A DNA stretch of 27,224 nt, taken from Promethearchaeota archaeon (GTDB lineage: Archaea > Asgardarchaeota > Lokiarchaeia > Sigynarchaeales > SOKP01). Where the stretch lies: positions 1 to 27,224 of the forward strand of contig WJIN01000160.1 of assembly GCA_014730295.1 (NCBI GenBank), given 5' to 3'. Shown in pieces: positions 8,575-17,600 of the stretch (the stretch's first letter is position 1; each line of letters begins with the position of its first letter). Under the pieces are notes generated by a model that was given only the letters and a program-made list of their open reading frames with translations, was not told the DNA's origin and made no database searches. The translations under genes were made by a program, and so were the position numbers.

Positions 8575-8958
8575 ATGAGTGAAGAAAATAAAAAATTATG
8601 GATGGAAATTCCAGCCTATGTTTTTGTTGCTTTAGCAAGAAGAGGCATGGAGAAAATATCTTTGGATCAATGCTTCTTACCTGGATGCAATAATCAAGAT
8701 AAAAATAAACTTAAACCGCTTGAAAAGGAAGAATATGACGAGAAAGATAGGCATGTGAAGCTCATTCATATGAAATGTGAGGAATGCGGAGGAAAATTTC
8801 AATTTAAGTTTGAAACTATTAAAAAAGTTGCGAAACCTACAAAGAAGAAAATTAAAAAAGCCTCTGATGACAATGAAGAGGAAGAAGCTCTTTCTATGGG
8901 ACTCGCATACGCATTGGACGAAAAGGGAAATAATTTAGGTCATATAGGTTATTTTTAG
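8575..8958 (+). CDS. Small zinc-ribbon-like protein
   Basis: A 127-residue protein of unknown function with two cysteine pairs, C33-x4-C38 and C68-x2-C71 (MKCEECGG), spaced as in a zinc ribbon with a charged loop between them. The N-terminal 30 residues (MSEENKKLWMEIPAYVFVAL) are amphipathic. The stretch 83-105 is lysine-rich then acidic (KKVAKPTKKKIKKASDDN, EEEE), probably a flexible linker, before a short C-terminal segment rich in Gly and Leu. I chose ATG 8575 rather than an in-frame start at 8491. The extra 28 residues would be an unusually hydrophobic AT-rich run lying in the promoter region shared with gatC, and the ATG opens the typical MSEEN sequence. It could be a nucleic-acid-binding or complex-assembly factor, but nothing visible decides this. 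Confidence 0.75.
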   Translation: MSEENKKLWMEIPAYVFVALARRGMEKISLDQCFLPGCNNQDKNKLKPLEKEEYDEKDRHVKLIHMKCEECGGKFQFKFETIKKVAKPTKKKIKKASDDNEEEEALSMGLAYALDEKGNNLGHIGYF

Positions 8959-9060
8959 TTCTTTCTTATTATATCTCAAATTTTTATGTTTTGAAGGCAG
9001 AACTAGTTGATCAGGGGATAAATTAAATTTTTAGATTTTTTCTCATTATTATAATTGAGT

Positions 9061-9771
9061 ATGAATTTTGACTGTTATTTATTTGATTTAGATAATTCCT
9101 TGCTATATATCCCTAACCCCCCCGAATATTTCGATAATATTCTTAAGGAAACCATAGAATTTTTTTCCGAAAATGGACTTCCTCCAAGAGAACAAAGAAA
9201 TAAGTTTTGGTTATCGGGAGAGCAATATAAAATATTGTTAAACGAGTGGGGTGTTATCTTAGAAGATTATAATGAATTTTGGGAAAAATTTGACGCGCTC
9301 GATTTTGAATTTAGAAAACTATTTGTCCCTAAAGGAAAAATAAGATTATTTTCTGATGTACTTTATGTACTCAATGAACTAATGAAGGTAGGAAAGAAAT
9401 TGGCCATCGTTTCCAACACGGCTCGCTATATTGTAGATTATATTATTAGAGAGTTTGGTTTGGAAGATTATTTTAATGAAATCTTTGGGCTTGGATATGG
9501 AAATGAGCAAGATCTCGCGAAACCATCCCCAGAGGGTATTAAAATGATTTTACATAAACTTGATTTTGACTTAGAGCATTCCAACGCATTAATGATTGGA
9601 GATTCAATCGTCGATATAATTGCAGCTAAACGTGCCAATATTCATGCTTGTCTCTTAAAAAGGAATTTTGAAAAATATCCAGATGGATATTCTGATTGGG
9701 AACACCAACCCGACTTTGTAATCGAAGATTTGGAGGAAATCTTAAAGCTTAAACCAAATTATAACTTTTAA
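9061..9771 (+). CDS. HAD-superfamily hydrolase (pyrimidine 5'-nucleotidase/phosphoglycolate phosphatase-like)
   Basis: A 236-residue phosphatase-type HAD hydrolase. Motif I is FDLDN with the nucleophile Asp near residue 9 and the general acid Asp two residues on. Motif II is the Ser of AIVSNT, motif III is the Lys of AKPSPEG, and motif IV is MIGDSIVDIIAAKRA with the metal-binding aspartates. The cap region between motifs I and II (about residues 18-95) is helical (subclass IA). The second half of motif I is DNSLLY rather than the usual DGTL, as in several pyrimidine nucleotidase/phosphoglycolate phosphatase relatives. The substrate cannot be told from sequence. The start may be ATG 9061 or TTG 9055, two codons earlier; ATG is preferred. 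It stands alone, 144 bases ahead of the MoxR operon. Confidence 0.88.
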   Translation: MNFDCYLFDLDNSLLYIPNPPEYFDNILKETIEFFSENGLPPREQRNKFWLSGEQYKILLNEWGVILEDYNEFWEKFDALDFEFRKLFVPKGKIRLFSDVLYVLNELMKVGKKLAIVSNTARYIVDYIIREFGLEDYFNEIFGLGYGNEQDLAKPSPEGIKMILHKLDFDLEHSNALMIGDSIVDIIAAKRANIHACLLKRNFEKYPDGYSDWEHQPDFVIEDLEEILKLKPNYNF

Positions 9772-9915
9772 AAATTCTGCACCCTTTCATTATTTAAACT
9801 CCATGATATTTGGGAATAGATATAGATATTAATTATCTCAGTTCATAAACAAACATAAATATTCAAACCATTTTAGATATAATATAACAAAATTTGATCA
9901 AGAAGGCACTTTTAA

Positions 9916-11643
9916 ATGGATAACAGATTAGTAGAACAAAACCAATTGAGAAAAAAAGTATGGAAAATTCTTAATCTCATTCAAGCAAATCAGTTATTTA
10001 TTCATTCGAAAAATTTGGAAATTAAATACACCGATTCCCAATCGAATAAAATAAAAACAACTAAATTACCTGAAATATTGTCTTTATCCGTTTTAAATGC
10101 ATTAGTTCCAAACTCTGCCATGCTGTTAATCGGTGGACATGGTGGTGGTAAGACTACGCTCGTAAAACTTCTAGGCAGGATGTTTACTTCGAATTCTCTT
10201 GAAAAGATTGAAGAATCCATAATTCGCGGGCATCCGCAATTAACTGAGGAAAAGCTAGTAGGTACCCTAAAATTGGGAAAATTGATGAAAGAAGGAGCCG
10301 AAGAGGTTGTTTGGAAAAAGTTTGTCCTAAACTTCTGGAAAATTATTGATGAAGTAAACAGACTCACACCATATGCTCAAGACATATTGCTCTCCCTTCT
10401 TGCTGAGGGTACTGTAAAATATTATGATTCCATCATGAATATCAATAAATTCTGTCTGTTTGCTACGATAAATCCGCAAGATGTTGGGACATTTGAATTA
10501 AGCTCCCCTTTTCTGGATCGATTTGGAATCTCTGTGCCGATATCAATGCCTGCGAGTCAAGATCTTCAGTTAATATTAGCTGGAAAAGATGAGAAATATT
10601 CGGGTTATGATGAATTAGTGCAGGTTCCGAAGATTATGACAATTGATGAATTGATGGAAGTCTGGTATTATGTAAATAGAGTTCAGATTAATCAAGAAGC
10701 GAATAACTATATTCACGCGATCATTAGAGAATTTACTCTATGTGATAGGATTGATAAGGGAAATACGGAAGACTTGAAACCGAGTACGGGATTATGCTCT
10801 GGGTGCCATTTTAACACTACACAAAATGTCTGCAATAAGATTGATTCGATTTTGAGTGTGCGAGTTGCAAAAGATCTCCTAAGGTATTCGAAAGCACTTG
10901 CTTGGCTTTTAGACCTTAAGGAGATTGATGTTAATATCGTAAATACCATAGCCCCCTATGTGATTTCCCATAGAGTGGAATACTCTCAGAGAGAACTTGA
11001 AAAGGCTCCTTATTGGGGTAACCGATATGAATTTTCGAATGACCTTCTCACGACTATTCAGAATAGATTCTTAAAACGTAAAATTTGTTATGAAATTGCT
11101 CAACGATTTCGTGATGGTAATCAAGAGAAGGGAGATTTACAAGAGATAAAGAATTTCAAAAAGAATGATCTAATCGTAAAATATGATCTTTATCCATTCG
11201 TTCAAGAAATTAAAAATAAAACTTACCAAAAACTAGCCCAAGAAATCAATGAGGCGTCGAAGAAAGGGAAGATAGATGATTTGGCTCGTATACGAAATGA
11301 TTTATTAGAGGATTTAGATTTTCCAAATAGAGCAGATTTAATAAATTGGTGTAATCGTGAATTATACAAACAAACTGTGACCGATTATGTGTTTAGATAT
11401 TACTATTGGAAAGAAATGTGGGCGGATATTGCCTCAGAATTCCCAAATTTAGATAAATCTCTGAAGGAAGCATTTAATAAACGACAGACAAAGCAGATCC
11501 GCTCAGAAGATCTTTTAATCGAAGTAAATGTAACGGGTACAGATGACGATTCGCTGGTCAATATACAAATTTCTGGGGGAAGTGATGCTCTTAAATTGAA
11601 GACAATTTTAGATGAGTTAGATTATCTTCAAAAAGATTTTTAA
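9916..11643 (+). CDS. MoxR-type AAA+ ATPase with four-cysteine insert
   Basis: A 575-residue AAA+ ATPase of the MoxR group, which act as chaperone-like ATPases on partner proteins carrying VWA domains. The Walker A is GGHGGGKTT (73-81, Lys79), and Walker B is IIDEVNR with Asp145-Glu146. Sensor 1 is the Asn of ATINP, and the arginine-finger region is PFLDRFG. After the ATPase core, a helical lid region carries C276, C294, C297 and C306 (C-x17-C-x2-C-x8-C). Ordinary MoxR proteins do not have this arrangement, which could hold zinc or an Fe-S cluster. The C-terminal 250 residues are mostly helical and charged, with no recognised domain. The protein is much longer than a typical MoxR (about 320 residues). 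It is followed after 32 bases by the VWA gene, so the two form an operon. Confidence 0.9.
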   Translation: MDNRLVEQNQLRKKVWKILNLIQANQLFIHSKNLEIKYTDSQSNKIKTTKLPEILSLSVLNALVPNSAMLLIGGHGGGKTTLVKLLGRMFTSNSLEKIEESIIRGHPQLTEEKLVGTLKLGKLMKEGAEEVVWKKFVLNFWKIIDEVNRLTPYAQDILLSLLAEGTVKYYDSIMNINKFCLFATINPQDVGTFELSSPFLDRFGISVPISMPASQDLQLILAGKDEKYSGYDELVQVPKIMTIDELMEVWYYVNRVQINQEANNYIHAIIREFTLCDRIDKGNTEDLKPSTGLCSGCHFNTTQNVCNKIDSILSVRVAKDLLRYSKALAWLLDLKEIDVNIVNTIAPYVISHRVEYSQRELEKAPYWGNRYEFSNDLLTTIQNRFLKRKICYEIAQRFRDGNQEKGDLQEIKNFKKNDLIVKYDLYPFVQEIKNKTYQKLAQEINEASKKGKIDDLARIRNDLLEDLDFPNRADLINWCNRELYKQTVTDYVFRYYYWKEMWADIASEFPNLDKSLKEAFNKRQTKQIRSEDLLIEVNVTGTDDDSLVNIQISGGSDALKLKTILDELDYLQKDF

Positions 11644-11675
11644 ATATATTTAACACTTCAGTATTTTAGGAAATC

Positions 11676-13388
11676 ATGAGCAATATTAAAGATGATCAGA
11701 ATATCGATTTTATACGTAAAAATGAGGAAAAAATAAAGCAATTAGCCCTTAAAGGATGGAATAAATCGATACAAGAATATTATTATCCGCCCCTAAATAC
11801 ACCTTATTTTGTATTTGACTATACACATCAAGAGGGGTTCTATATAAATCCTGAAGAGCGATGGCAAATTACTATGAATTTAGCTAATACTCCGCTGTTT
11901 TCCTCTGAGAAGGAATATATTGATTTTTATTACACGATAAGTTTGCATGAAATATCTCATTATCAAATCATTCCATATGATGGATTAATTAATGCTCGAC
12001 TATTAAAAGCGGCAATGAAGCATGTTAATCAAAATTTTGCCCCAATTGTAGTCAATATATTTGGAGATCTAGTTATTGATAAAACACTACATTCGAAACA
12101 TCCTGAACTAATGACATGGGAGTTACAAACAACTTATAAGCATATAATGCACGCTCATGGATTATCCGAGTTTTCTAAACTTCTCTTCCTAATCTATGAA
12201 AAAGTTCTAAACATCGATATTTTAAAGAATGGAAGCTCAGATGATAATTTGGGTCTTGCTGAACGGATCTCCGAAACTATTTTAAAAGATTTCCATGATC
12301 AAACAAAATGGGAGGAGAAAGTTGAGAAAATCGCCTATTATTTAAATAACCTTATTAAAGATACATTTACACTAGTAGGAAAGGGCTGTAAGGCTCAGAA
12401 AGGAAAGTCTACTCGGAAATCCCCTGGGAGTGGGGAATATTATATTGAAATCCCGGACGATGTATTAGAATTAATGGATAATCCACTTGAAAGTAAAAAC
12501 TCCGATAAATTGGATAATGAGAACAATGATAAACTTCAAGAAAAATCCGAACAATTTGCAAAAGATGTTAATTATTCGGAATTTGGAGCTCCCGCGAATC
12601 AAGCAGGAATTTTAGTCAAAGAAAATGCTCTCGCTACATGGTATAGAGGAAAAGCGAAGGATCTGATTCAAATTAAAATCTTCGAAGAAAAACCAGGCGG
12701 AGAGGTTCCCGTTTATCCAGAAGTCTGGAGGATAGGAGATCCTATAGAAGAGCTGGATGTAGTCCAATCCCTATTAAATAGCCCTATAATTATTCCAAAT
12801 ATTACCACCCGTAAATGGGCGTATAAATTAGGTGCTGGACACTTAGAGGAGCAAGAGATTCCAGATCTGTTAATTGTCTTGGATTCTTCAGGTTCAATGG
12901 GATGGAAATATACTGCAAAAACAGATAAAGGACGAGGACCGTATCACATAGCCCTCATCGCGGCATTTGCAGCACTTCATTATGCCTCCAAGCGAGGAGT
13001 AGAGTTCAGCATTATTAATTTCTCAAATAAGGCAGATATTTGTGACTGGACATCAAATTATCAACCTGCAGAAAAGGTCTTGTTAAGTTATCAAGGAGGG
13101 GGTACTGTATTACCTACGAAAGAAATAAGCACTCAATGTAAAAGCGCAGATAAGAACGCTCTCGTATTCATAATTACTGACTTTGGGATTCATAATTGGA
13201 GTAGCGCTAAGAAAAGCTTTTTAAACCTTATTTCGAGGGGACACAAGATTGTAGGATTTTTTATTGGAACTACTAAAATTCCTAAAGACAAATTTGGGGA
13301 TTTAACTGATAAAATGACATTTTATGCGATTAAAAACTCGAAAGACCTTGTTAATCTAGTGATAGAAGAGATAAAACGTTATTATTGA
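11676..13388 (+). CDS. Metallopeptidase-like (HExxH) plus VWA domain protein, MoxR partner
   Basis: A 570-residue protein with two recognisable parts. The N-terminal part has HEISH at 91-95, a HExxH zinc motif, followed at 127-135 by NIFGDLVID, where Asp131 could be the third metal ligand. This layout resembles the putative metallopeptidase domain found N-terminal to VWA domains in DUF2201-type proteins. The C-terminal VWA domain (about 397-570) has a complete MIDAS: DSSGSM (Asp403, Ser405, Ser407), Thr477 in GGGTVLPT and Asp502 in IITDFG. Between them, residues about 255-310 are charged and likely disordered. VWA proteins next to MoxR genes are commonly the substrate or adaptor of the ATPase. 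An AGGA lies 7 bases before the ATG. No secretion signal is seen. The peptidase activity is inferred from the motif only. Confidence 0.88.
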   Translation: MSNIKDDQNIDFIRKNEEKIKQLALKGWNKSIQEYYYPPLNTPYFVFDYTHQEGFYINPEERWQITMNLANTPLFSSEKEYIDFYYTISLHEISHYQIIPYDGLINARLLKAAMKHVNQNFAPIVVNIFGDLVIDKTLHSKHPELMTWELQTTYKHIMHAHGLSEFSKLLFLIYEKVLNIDILKNGSSDDNLGLAERISETILKDFHDQTKWEEKVEKIAYYLNNLIKDTFTLVGKGCKAQKGKSTRKSPGSGEYYIEIPDDVLELMDNPLESKNSDKLDNENNDKLQEKSEQFAKDVNYSEFGAPANQAGILVKENALATWYRGKAKDLIQIKIFEEKPGGEVPVYPEVWRIGDPIEELDVVQSLLNSPIIIPNITTRKWAYKLGAGHLEEQEIPDLLIVLDSSGSMGWKYTAKTDKGRGPYHIALIAAFAALHYASKRGVEFSIINFSNKADICDWTSNYQPAEKVLLSYQGGGTVLPTKEISTQCKSADKNALVFIITDFGIHNWSSAKKSFLNLISRGHKIVGFFIGTTKIPKDKFGDLTDKMTFYAIKNSKDLVNLVIEEIKRYY

Positions 13389-13435
13389 ATAATATCGCAA
13401 ATTTAAGCCTATTACTTAAAATAAAACGTTGCACC

Positions 13436-13450
13436 CTCTCGAGAGATTTT
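13436..13450 (+). terminator. Possible terminator after the MoxR-VWA operon
   Basis: A perfect palindrome CTCTCGAGAG is followed directly by ATTTTT, 48 bases after the VWA stop codon. The hairpin that could form is short, so this is a weak call. The palindrome could instead be a protein-binding site. Confidence 0.25.
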
Positions 13451-13768
13451 TCATGACTATTCAATATCTCCAATGTAATTTCCCGTTCCATTTGATAGTT
13501 TAACTAACAAAAGAGCTATACTAATAAGATTTTTTTGCTTCTCAAAAGATTAAATTTCTACATCTTAGTATTTAATCGAGAAACAGCCAGGATTCGGGTA
13601 TAGATTTTATTTCGAATTAGAGTTCTGGATGGTAAATTAAGCAAATTTGTGGATTTTTATCATTTAAAAAGATTTCCGAAATCATCTGTTTTTTCATATA
13701 AAAAAAAAGAGTAGAAGTAGATCTCCTTGCTCCAAACCATCATAAATAAGGGAGAAGTAAAGAAGATT

Positions 13769-13792
13769 TCTACTTTACCTAAATAAAGTAGA
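13769..13792. repeat. Perfect 9-base inverted repeat (hairpin)
   Basis: TCTACTTTA (13769-13777) and TAAAGTAGA (13784-13792) are exact reverse complements separated by 6 bases. The hairpin lies in the middle of a long non-coding stretch, away from either flanking stop codon. It is therefore more likely part of a structured RNA or a binding site than a terminator of a known gene. Confidence 0.55.
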
Positions 13793-14031
13793 TCACCAAA
13801 AGACAAAAATCCAGGGATTTAAGCAAGGCATGATCTATCTTCTTAGACAGCTCATATTTGATATCTGTCACATAATATATAGAGTATAGGTTATTTAAAA
13901 TTTACTCTAAAGATTTAAATATTTTGTCGGAATGAGGAATTAGGTAAATATTATTTATCAAATCCGAAAATTTAGGAAGCAAAAACATAAACTAAACATA
14001 TTTGATTATCTCTTGATATATAAAAATCGCA

Positions 14032-14304
14032 TCATGATTCATTATTTAATTTCTGTAAGTACAATTTCATAAAATATCTTTGGCTCTGGCAATAATCCCA
14101 AATTTCTTTTTCAGTGAGATTTGAGCAATTTTGAATGATTTTTTGAAGATCCTTGACTATTTCCAAATTATCATCAGATATAGTGCCACGTGAATGATTA
14201 TTTTGCGTGGAGATATCTTGCAGTATAAGCTTTCCAATTTTTTTTGTTTTTAGATTTTCTAAAGATTGAGAAACTTCTCCAGAAGATCTTGGTTTTGAAC
14301 TCAT
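14032..14304 (-). CDS. Small hypothetical protein
   Basis: A 90-residue product with no recognised domain. The first 45 residues are polar and rich in Ser, Lys and Asn. The second half looks helical and ends in an aromatic-rich stretch (IWDYCQSQRYFMKLYLQKL). There is no clear Shine-Dalgarno before the ATG. The gene sits between two long non-coding stretches and faces away from the CheB-CheR kinase gene, so its upstream region is shared with that gene. Reality of the gene is probable but not certain. Confidence 0.5.
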   Translation of the reverse strand: MSSKPRSSGEVSQSLENLKTKKIGKLILQDISTQNNHSRGTISDDNLEIVKDLQKIIQNCSNLTEKEIWDYCQSQRYFMKLYLQKLNNES

Positions 14305-14639
14305 AATGATATGAATTGATTTGAATTACTTTAGGATGTTATCACAGTTATACTAAGAGAACATCTCAATATTTATGAGAATCATATAATTAAAAGAGTT
14401 ATATAGGTATGTAATATCCACGTCATATTCAGATATTTATTTTATTGATTGAAACAAGAAATTTCCTATAAACAAATCAGTTAATGGTTTAAGTCTGTAT
14501 AGATTATAGACTTAAATTATATTAGATAATAAGGTTTAATAGCAAATTATGCATCTTAACTCTATAAGGAAAGCTAAATTTAAACTTCAGATAATATTAT
14601 TTAATCTCTTAGGAAATAGTGAGAGAGGAGATCATACAT
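14305..14639. other. 335-base divergent upstream region
   Basis: A very AT-rich region between the small hypothetical gene (leftwards) and the CheB-CheR kinase gene (rightwards). It should carry both promoters. Several TATA-like words occur (for example around 14518-14526), but none can be singled out. At its right end AGGAG (14626-14630) is the Shine-Dalgarno for ATG 14640. Confidence 0.4.
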
Positions 14640-17600
14640 ATGAATAACTCAAATAATAAATCAAAAAAACAAGAAAAAAGATCCAAAGACATAGAACCAT
14701 TTCCTATTGTTGGAATTGGAGCCTCTGCAGGTGGTTTGGACGCGTTTAAGAAATTGTTCTCCAATTTACCCGTAAATAGCAATATTGCCTATATTGTCGT
14801 TCAACATTTGGATCCCGATCATAAGAGTAATTTAGATGAGATTTTGAAAAAATATACCCGTTTAAACATAGTTCAAGTTATGGAGAGTCAAGATATAGAA
14901 CCCAATACCATCTATGTAATCTCGCCAAACCATAAATTGTCCATTAATGACACGAGGATAAAAGTTGAAGATTTCTCAGCTCAAAGAGGTCACCGAAAAC
15001 CAATAGATTTTCTTTTTCGCTCAATGGCCCGTGAATTTGGAGATAAATCGATTGGAATTGTGCTTTCTGGGACTGGCACTGATGGTACCTTGGGTTTAAG
15101 AGAAATTAAAGGTGTTAATGGGATTGCCATCGTCCAAGATCCTGACACTGCAGAATATATCGATATGCCACAAAATGCCATAAAAAGTACAAAAGTTGAT
15201 TTTATTTTATCTCCTGAAGAGATTCCCTTAAAAGTTGAAGAATATATCAATTCATACTATAAAAAAATAAAAGGAAAGGAAAAATTTAAGGAAATCGAAA
15301 TAACTCAAGGATTAGATAAAATATTCCAACTAGTGTATGAAAGAACTGGGAATCAATTCTCAGTATATAAAGAAAATACAATTCTTAGGAGAATTAAAAA
15401 AAGGATGGGGGTTAATCAGATTTATGATTTCACAAAGTATACTCGATATCTCCAAACCCATCCATCCGAAATTGATAAACTTTTTCAAGAGTTCCTTATC
15501 GGAGTTACTAATTTTTTCAGAGATAAGGAGTCTTTTGAAGCTTTAGAAAAAAAAATCGTCCCAAAACTGTTTAAACAACATTCCTCGGGGAAAGTAATAC
15601 GAATATGGGTACCTGGATGTTCCACTGGGGAAGAAGCATATTCAATTGCCATATTACTTCAAGAATATAAAAGAAAGAATGAACTCACACATAAAATTCA
15701 AATATTTGCAACTGATATTGATTCTAATGCCATAAATATCGCACGGAGAGGTAGTTATTTAGATAATATTGCGGTCGATATTTCTCAATCAAGATTAGAC
15801 AGATTTTTCAATTCAAAAGGGAATCAATATATAATTAAAAAAAGCATTCGCGATATGATTATTTTTGCTGAGCAGAATGTTTTGAGAGATCCACCATATT
15901 CTAATGTTGATTTAATAAGCTGCAGAAATTTTCTCATTTATCTTAAACAAGAATATCAAGAAAAACTCTTAAATATTTTTCATTATGCTCTCAATGATGA
16001 TGGTTTTTTGTTTTTAGGCAAATCAGAAGCAATTTATGACGCTAAACCCCTATTCTCTGAGCTATATCGAACTCATAAGATTTTTGAGTACAAACAATCT
16101 CCTGATACTTACAAGAGACAATTCGAACTTTTTCCACCGCTCTTTGATAATTCGAAAGCGGAAATCCCAGAATATGAATTTCCAGATACCAAAGTCAAAA
16201 AAGTAGATTATGAAACAGTTGTGAAAACTCAATTGCTAGATCATTTTACTCCACCATCAATTCTCATAAATCAAGACAAGGATATTCTTTATGTTTATGG
16301 AAGAACGGGTCAATTTTTAGAGCCCGCTCAAGGGAAAGCATCAGTAAATATTTTGCATATGGCAAGAAAGGGATTAAAAATTAAACTTTCAACCGCGATG
16401 AGACAAGCTGAGACCATAGGGGAGGAAGTTGAGATGAGAAATGTGAAGATTCAGACAAATGGGGATGAGATATTGATTGATTTAATCATTAAACCTATTC
16501 AAGAACCTGATTCAATGAAAGGGCTTTTTTTGATTATTTTTAAGGAATTAGATACTAAACCAGCAAAGATTCCACCAGAGAAATTCCGTGAAAAAGGCGA
16601 TAATTTAAGTAAGATGAGAATAAAACAGTTGGAAAGTGAACTTAATCAGACAAGACAGTACCTCCAATCAACAATTGAAGAATTAGAGACTAGAAACGAA
16701 GAGCTAAAATCCACCAATGAGGAGCTACAATCCTCTAACGAGGAACTACGAAGTACAAATGAGGAATTACAAACATCTAAAGAAGAACTCCAATCTCTCA
16801 ATGAAGAATTATCTACAGTAAACAGCGAACTTCAAGAAAAAAATCAAGAACTAAAAGAAGCTAATGACGACATCAGGAATCTAATGAATAGTACCGAGAT
16901 TGCGACAATCTTTGTTGATAATCAACTAAAAATTAAACGCTATACTCCTAAAGCTTCTGAAATCTTTAGTCTAATCCAATCTGACAACGGACGACCAATA
17001 TCTGATATTTCATCAACTTTAGAATATAAACATCTTTCAGATGACATAAAAAAGGTAATAGATGATCTTAAGCCTATCGAGAAAGATCTTAAAACAGAGA
17101 ATAACAGATGGTATAGACTTCGTATAGGTCTTTATAGAACGGAGGAAAATGTTATAGATGGCGCTGTAGTAACCTTCTATAACATAACGGATCGTAAACT
17201 TGCAGAAAAAGAATTAGAGAAAACCAAAGAGAAATTCCGAGATTCCTATAATCAATTACGTCTTTATAAAGACTTATTTACGCATGATATGAGGAATTTA
17301 CTGCAGGTTATCCTCAGTTCAATGGAACTTGCCGAAAACATATATAATAAGGATCTAAAAAGCGAAAAACTTTATGAATATATCAAAACTAGCAAACAAC
17401 AAACTTCAAAAGGCTTTAAATTAATCGAAAATATTGAAAAATTAACTAAAATTGACATTGAGGAAATTCAAAAAAGCCCGATCGATCTTATCTCTATTAT
17501 TACAAATGCGAAATCTTATATTTTAGACACATATCCCGAAGAAATGATAAAGTTTGAAGTATCCAAAACGAATGAACAAATTCCCGTGTTGGCTTCTAAT

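Larger units (their letters stand above)
13389..14031. other. 643-base non-coding stretch with hairpins
   Basis: I see no convincing gene here. The stretch holds a 10-base palindrome CTCTCGAGAG (13436-13445) followed by ATTTTT just after the VWA gene, a short inverted repeat at 13671-13683 (GATTTC/GAAATC), and a perfect 9-base hairpin at 13769-13792. Related GTAGATC-containing words recur around the last one. It may contain the operon terminator and possibly an unannotated small RNA. Confidence 0.5.

Noticed and set aside
10002..10367. 121-codon open frame on the minus strand inside the MoxR gene.
   Set aside because: It is antisense to the Walker A and B motifs of a clearly real gene and has no family-like sequence.
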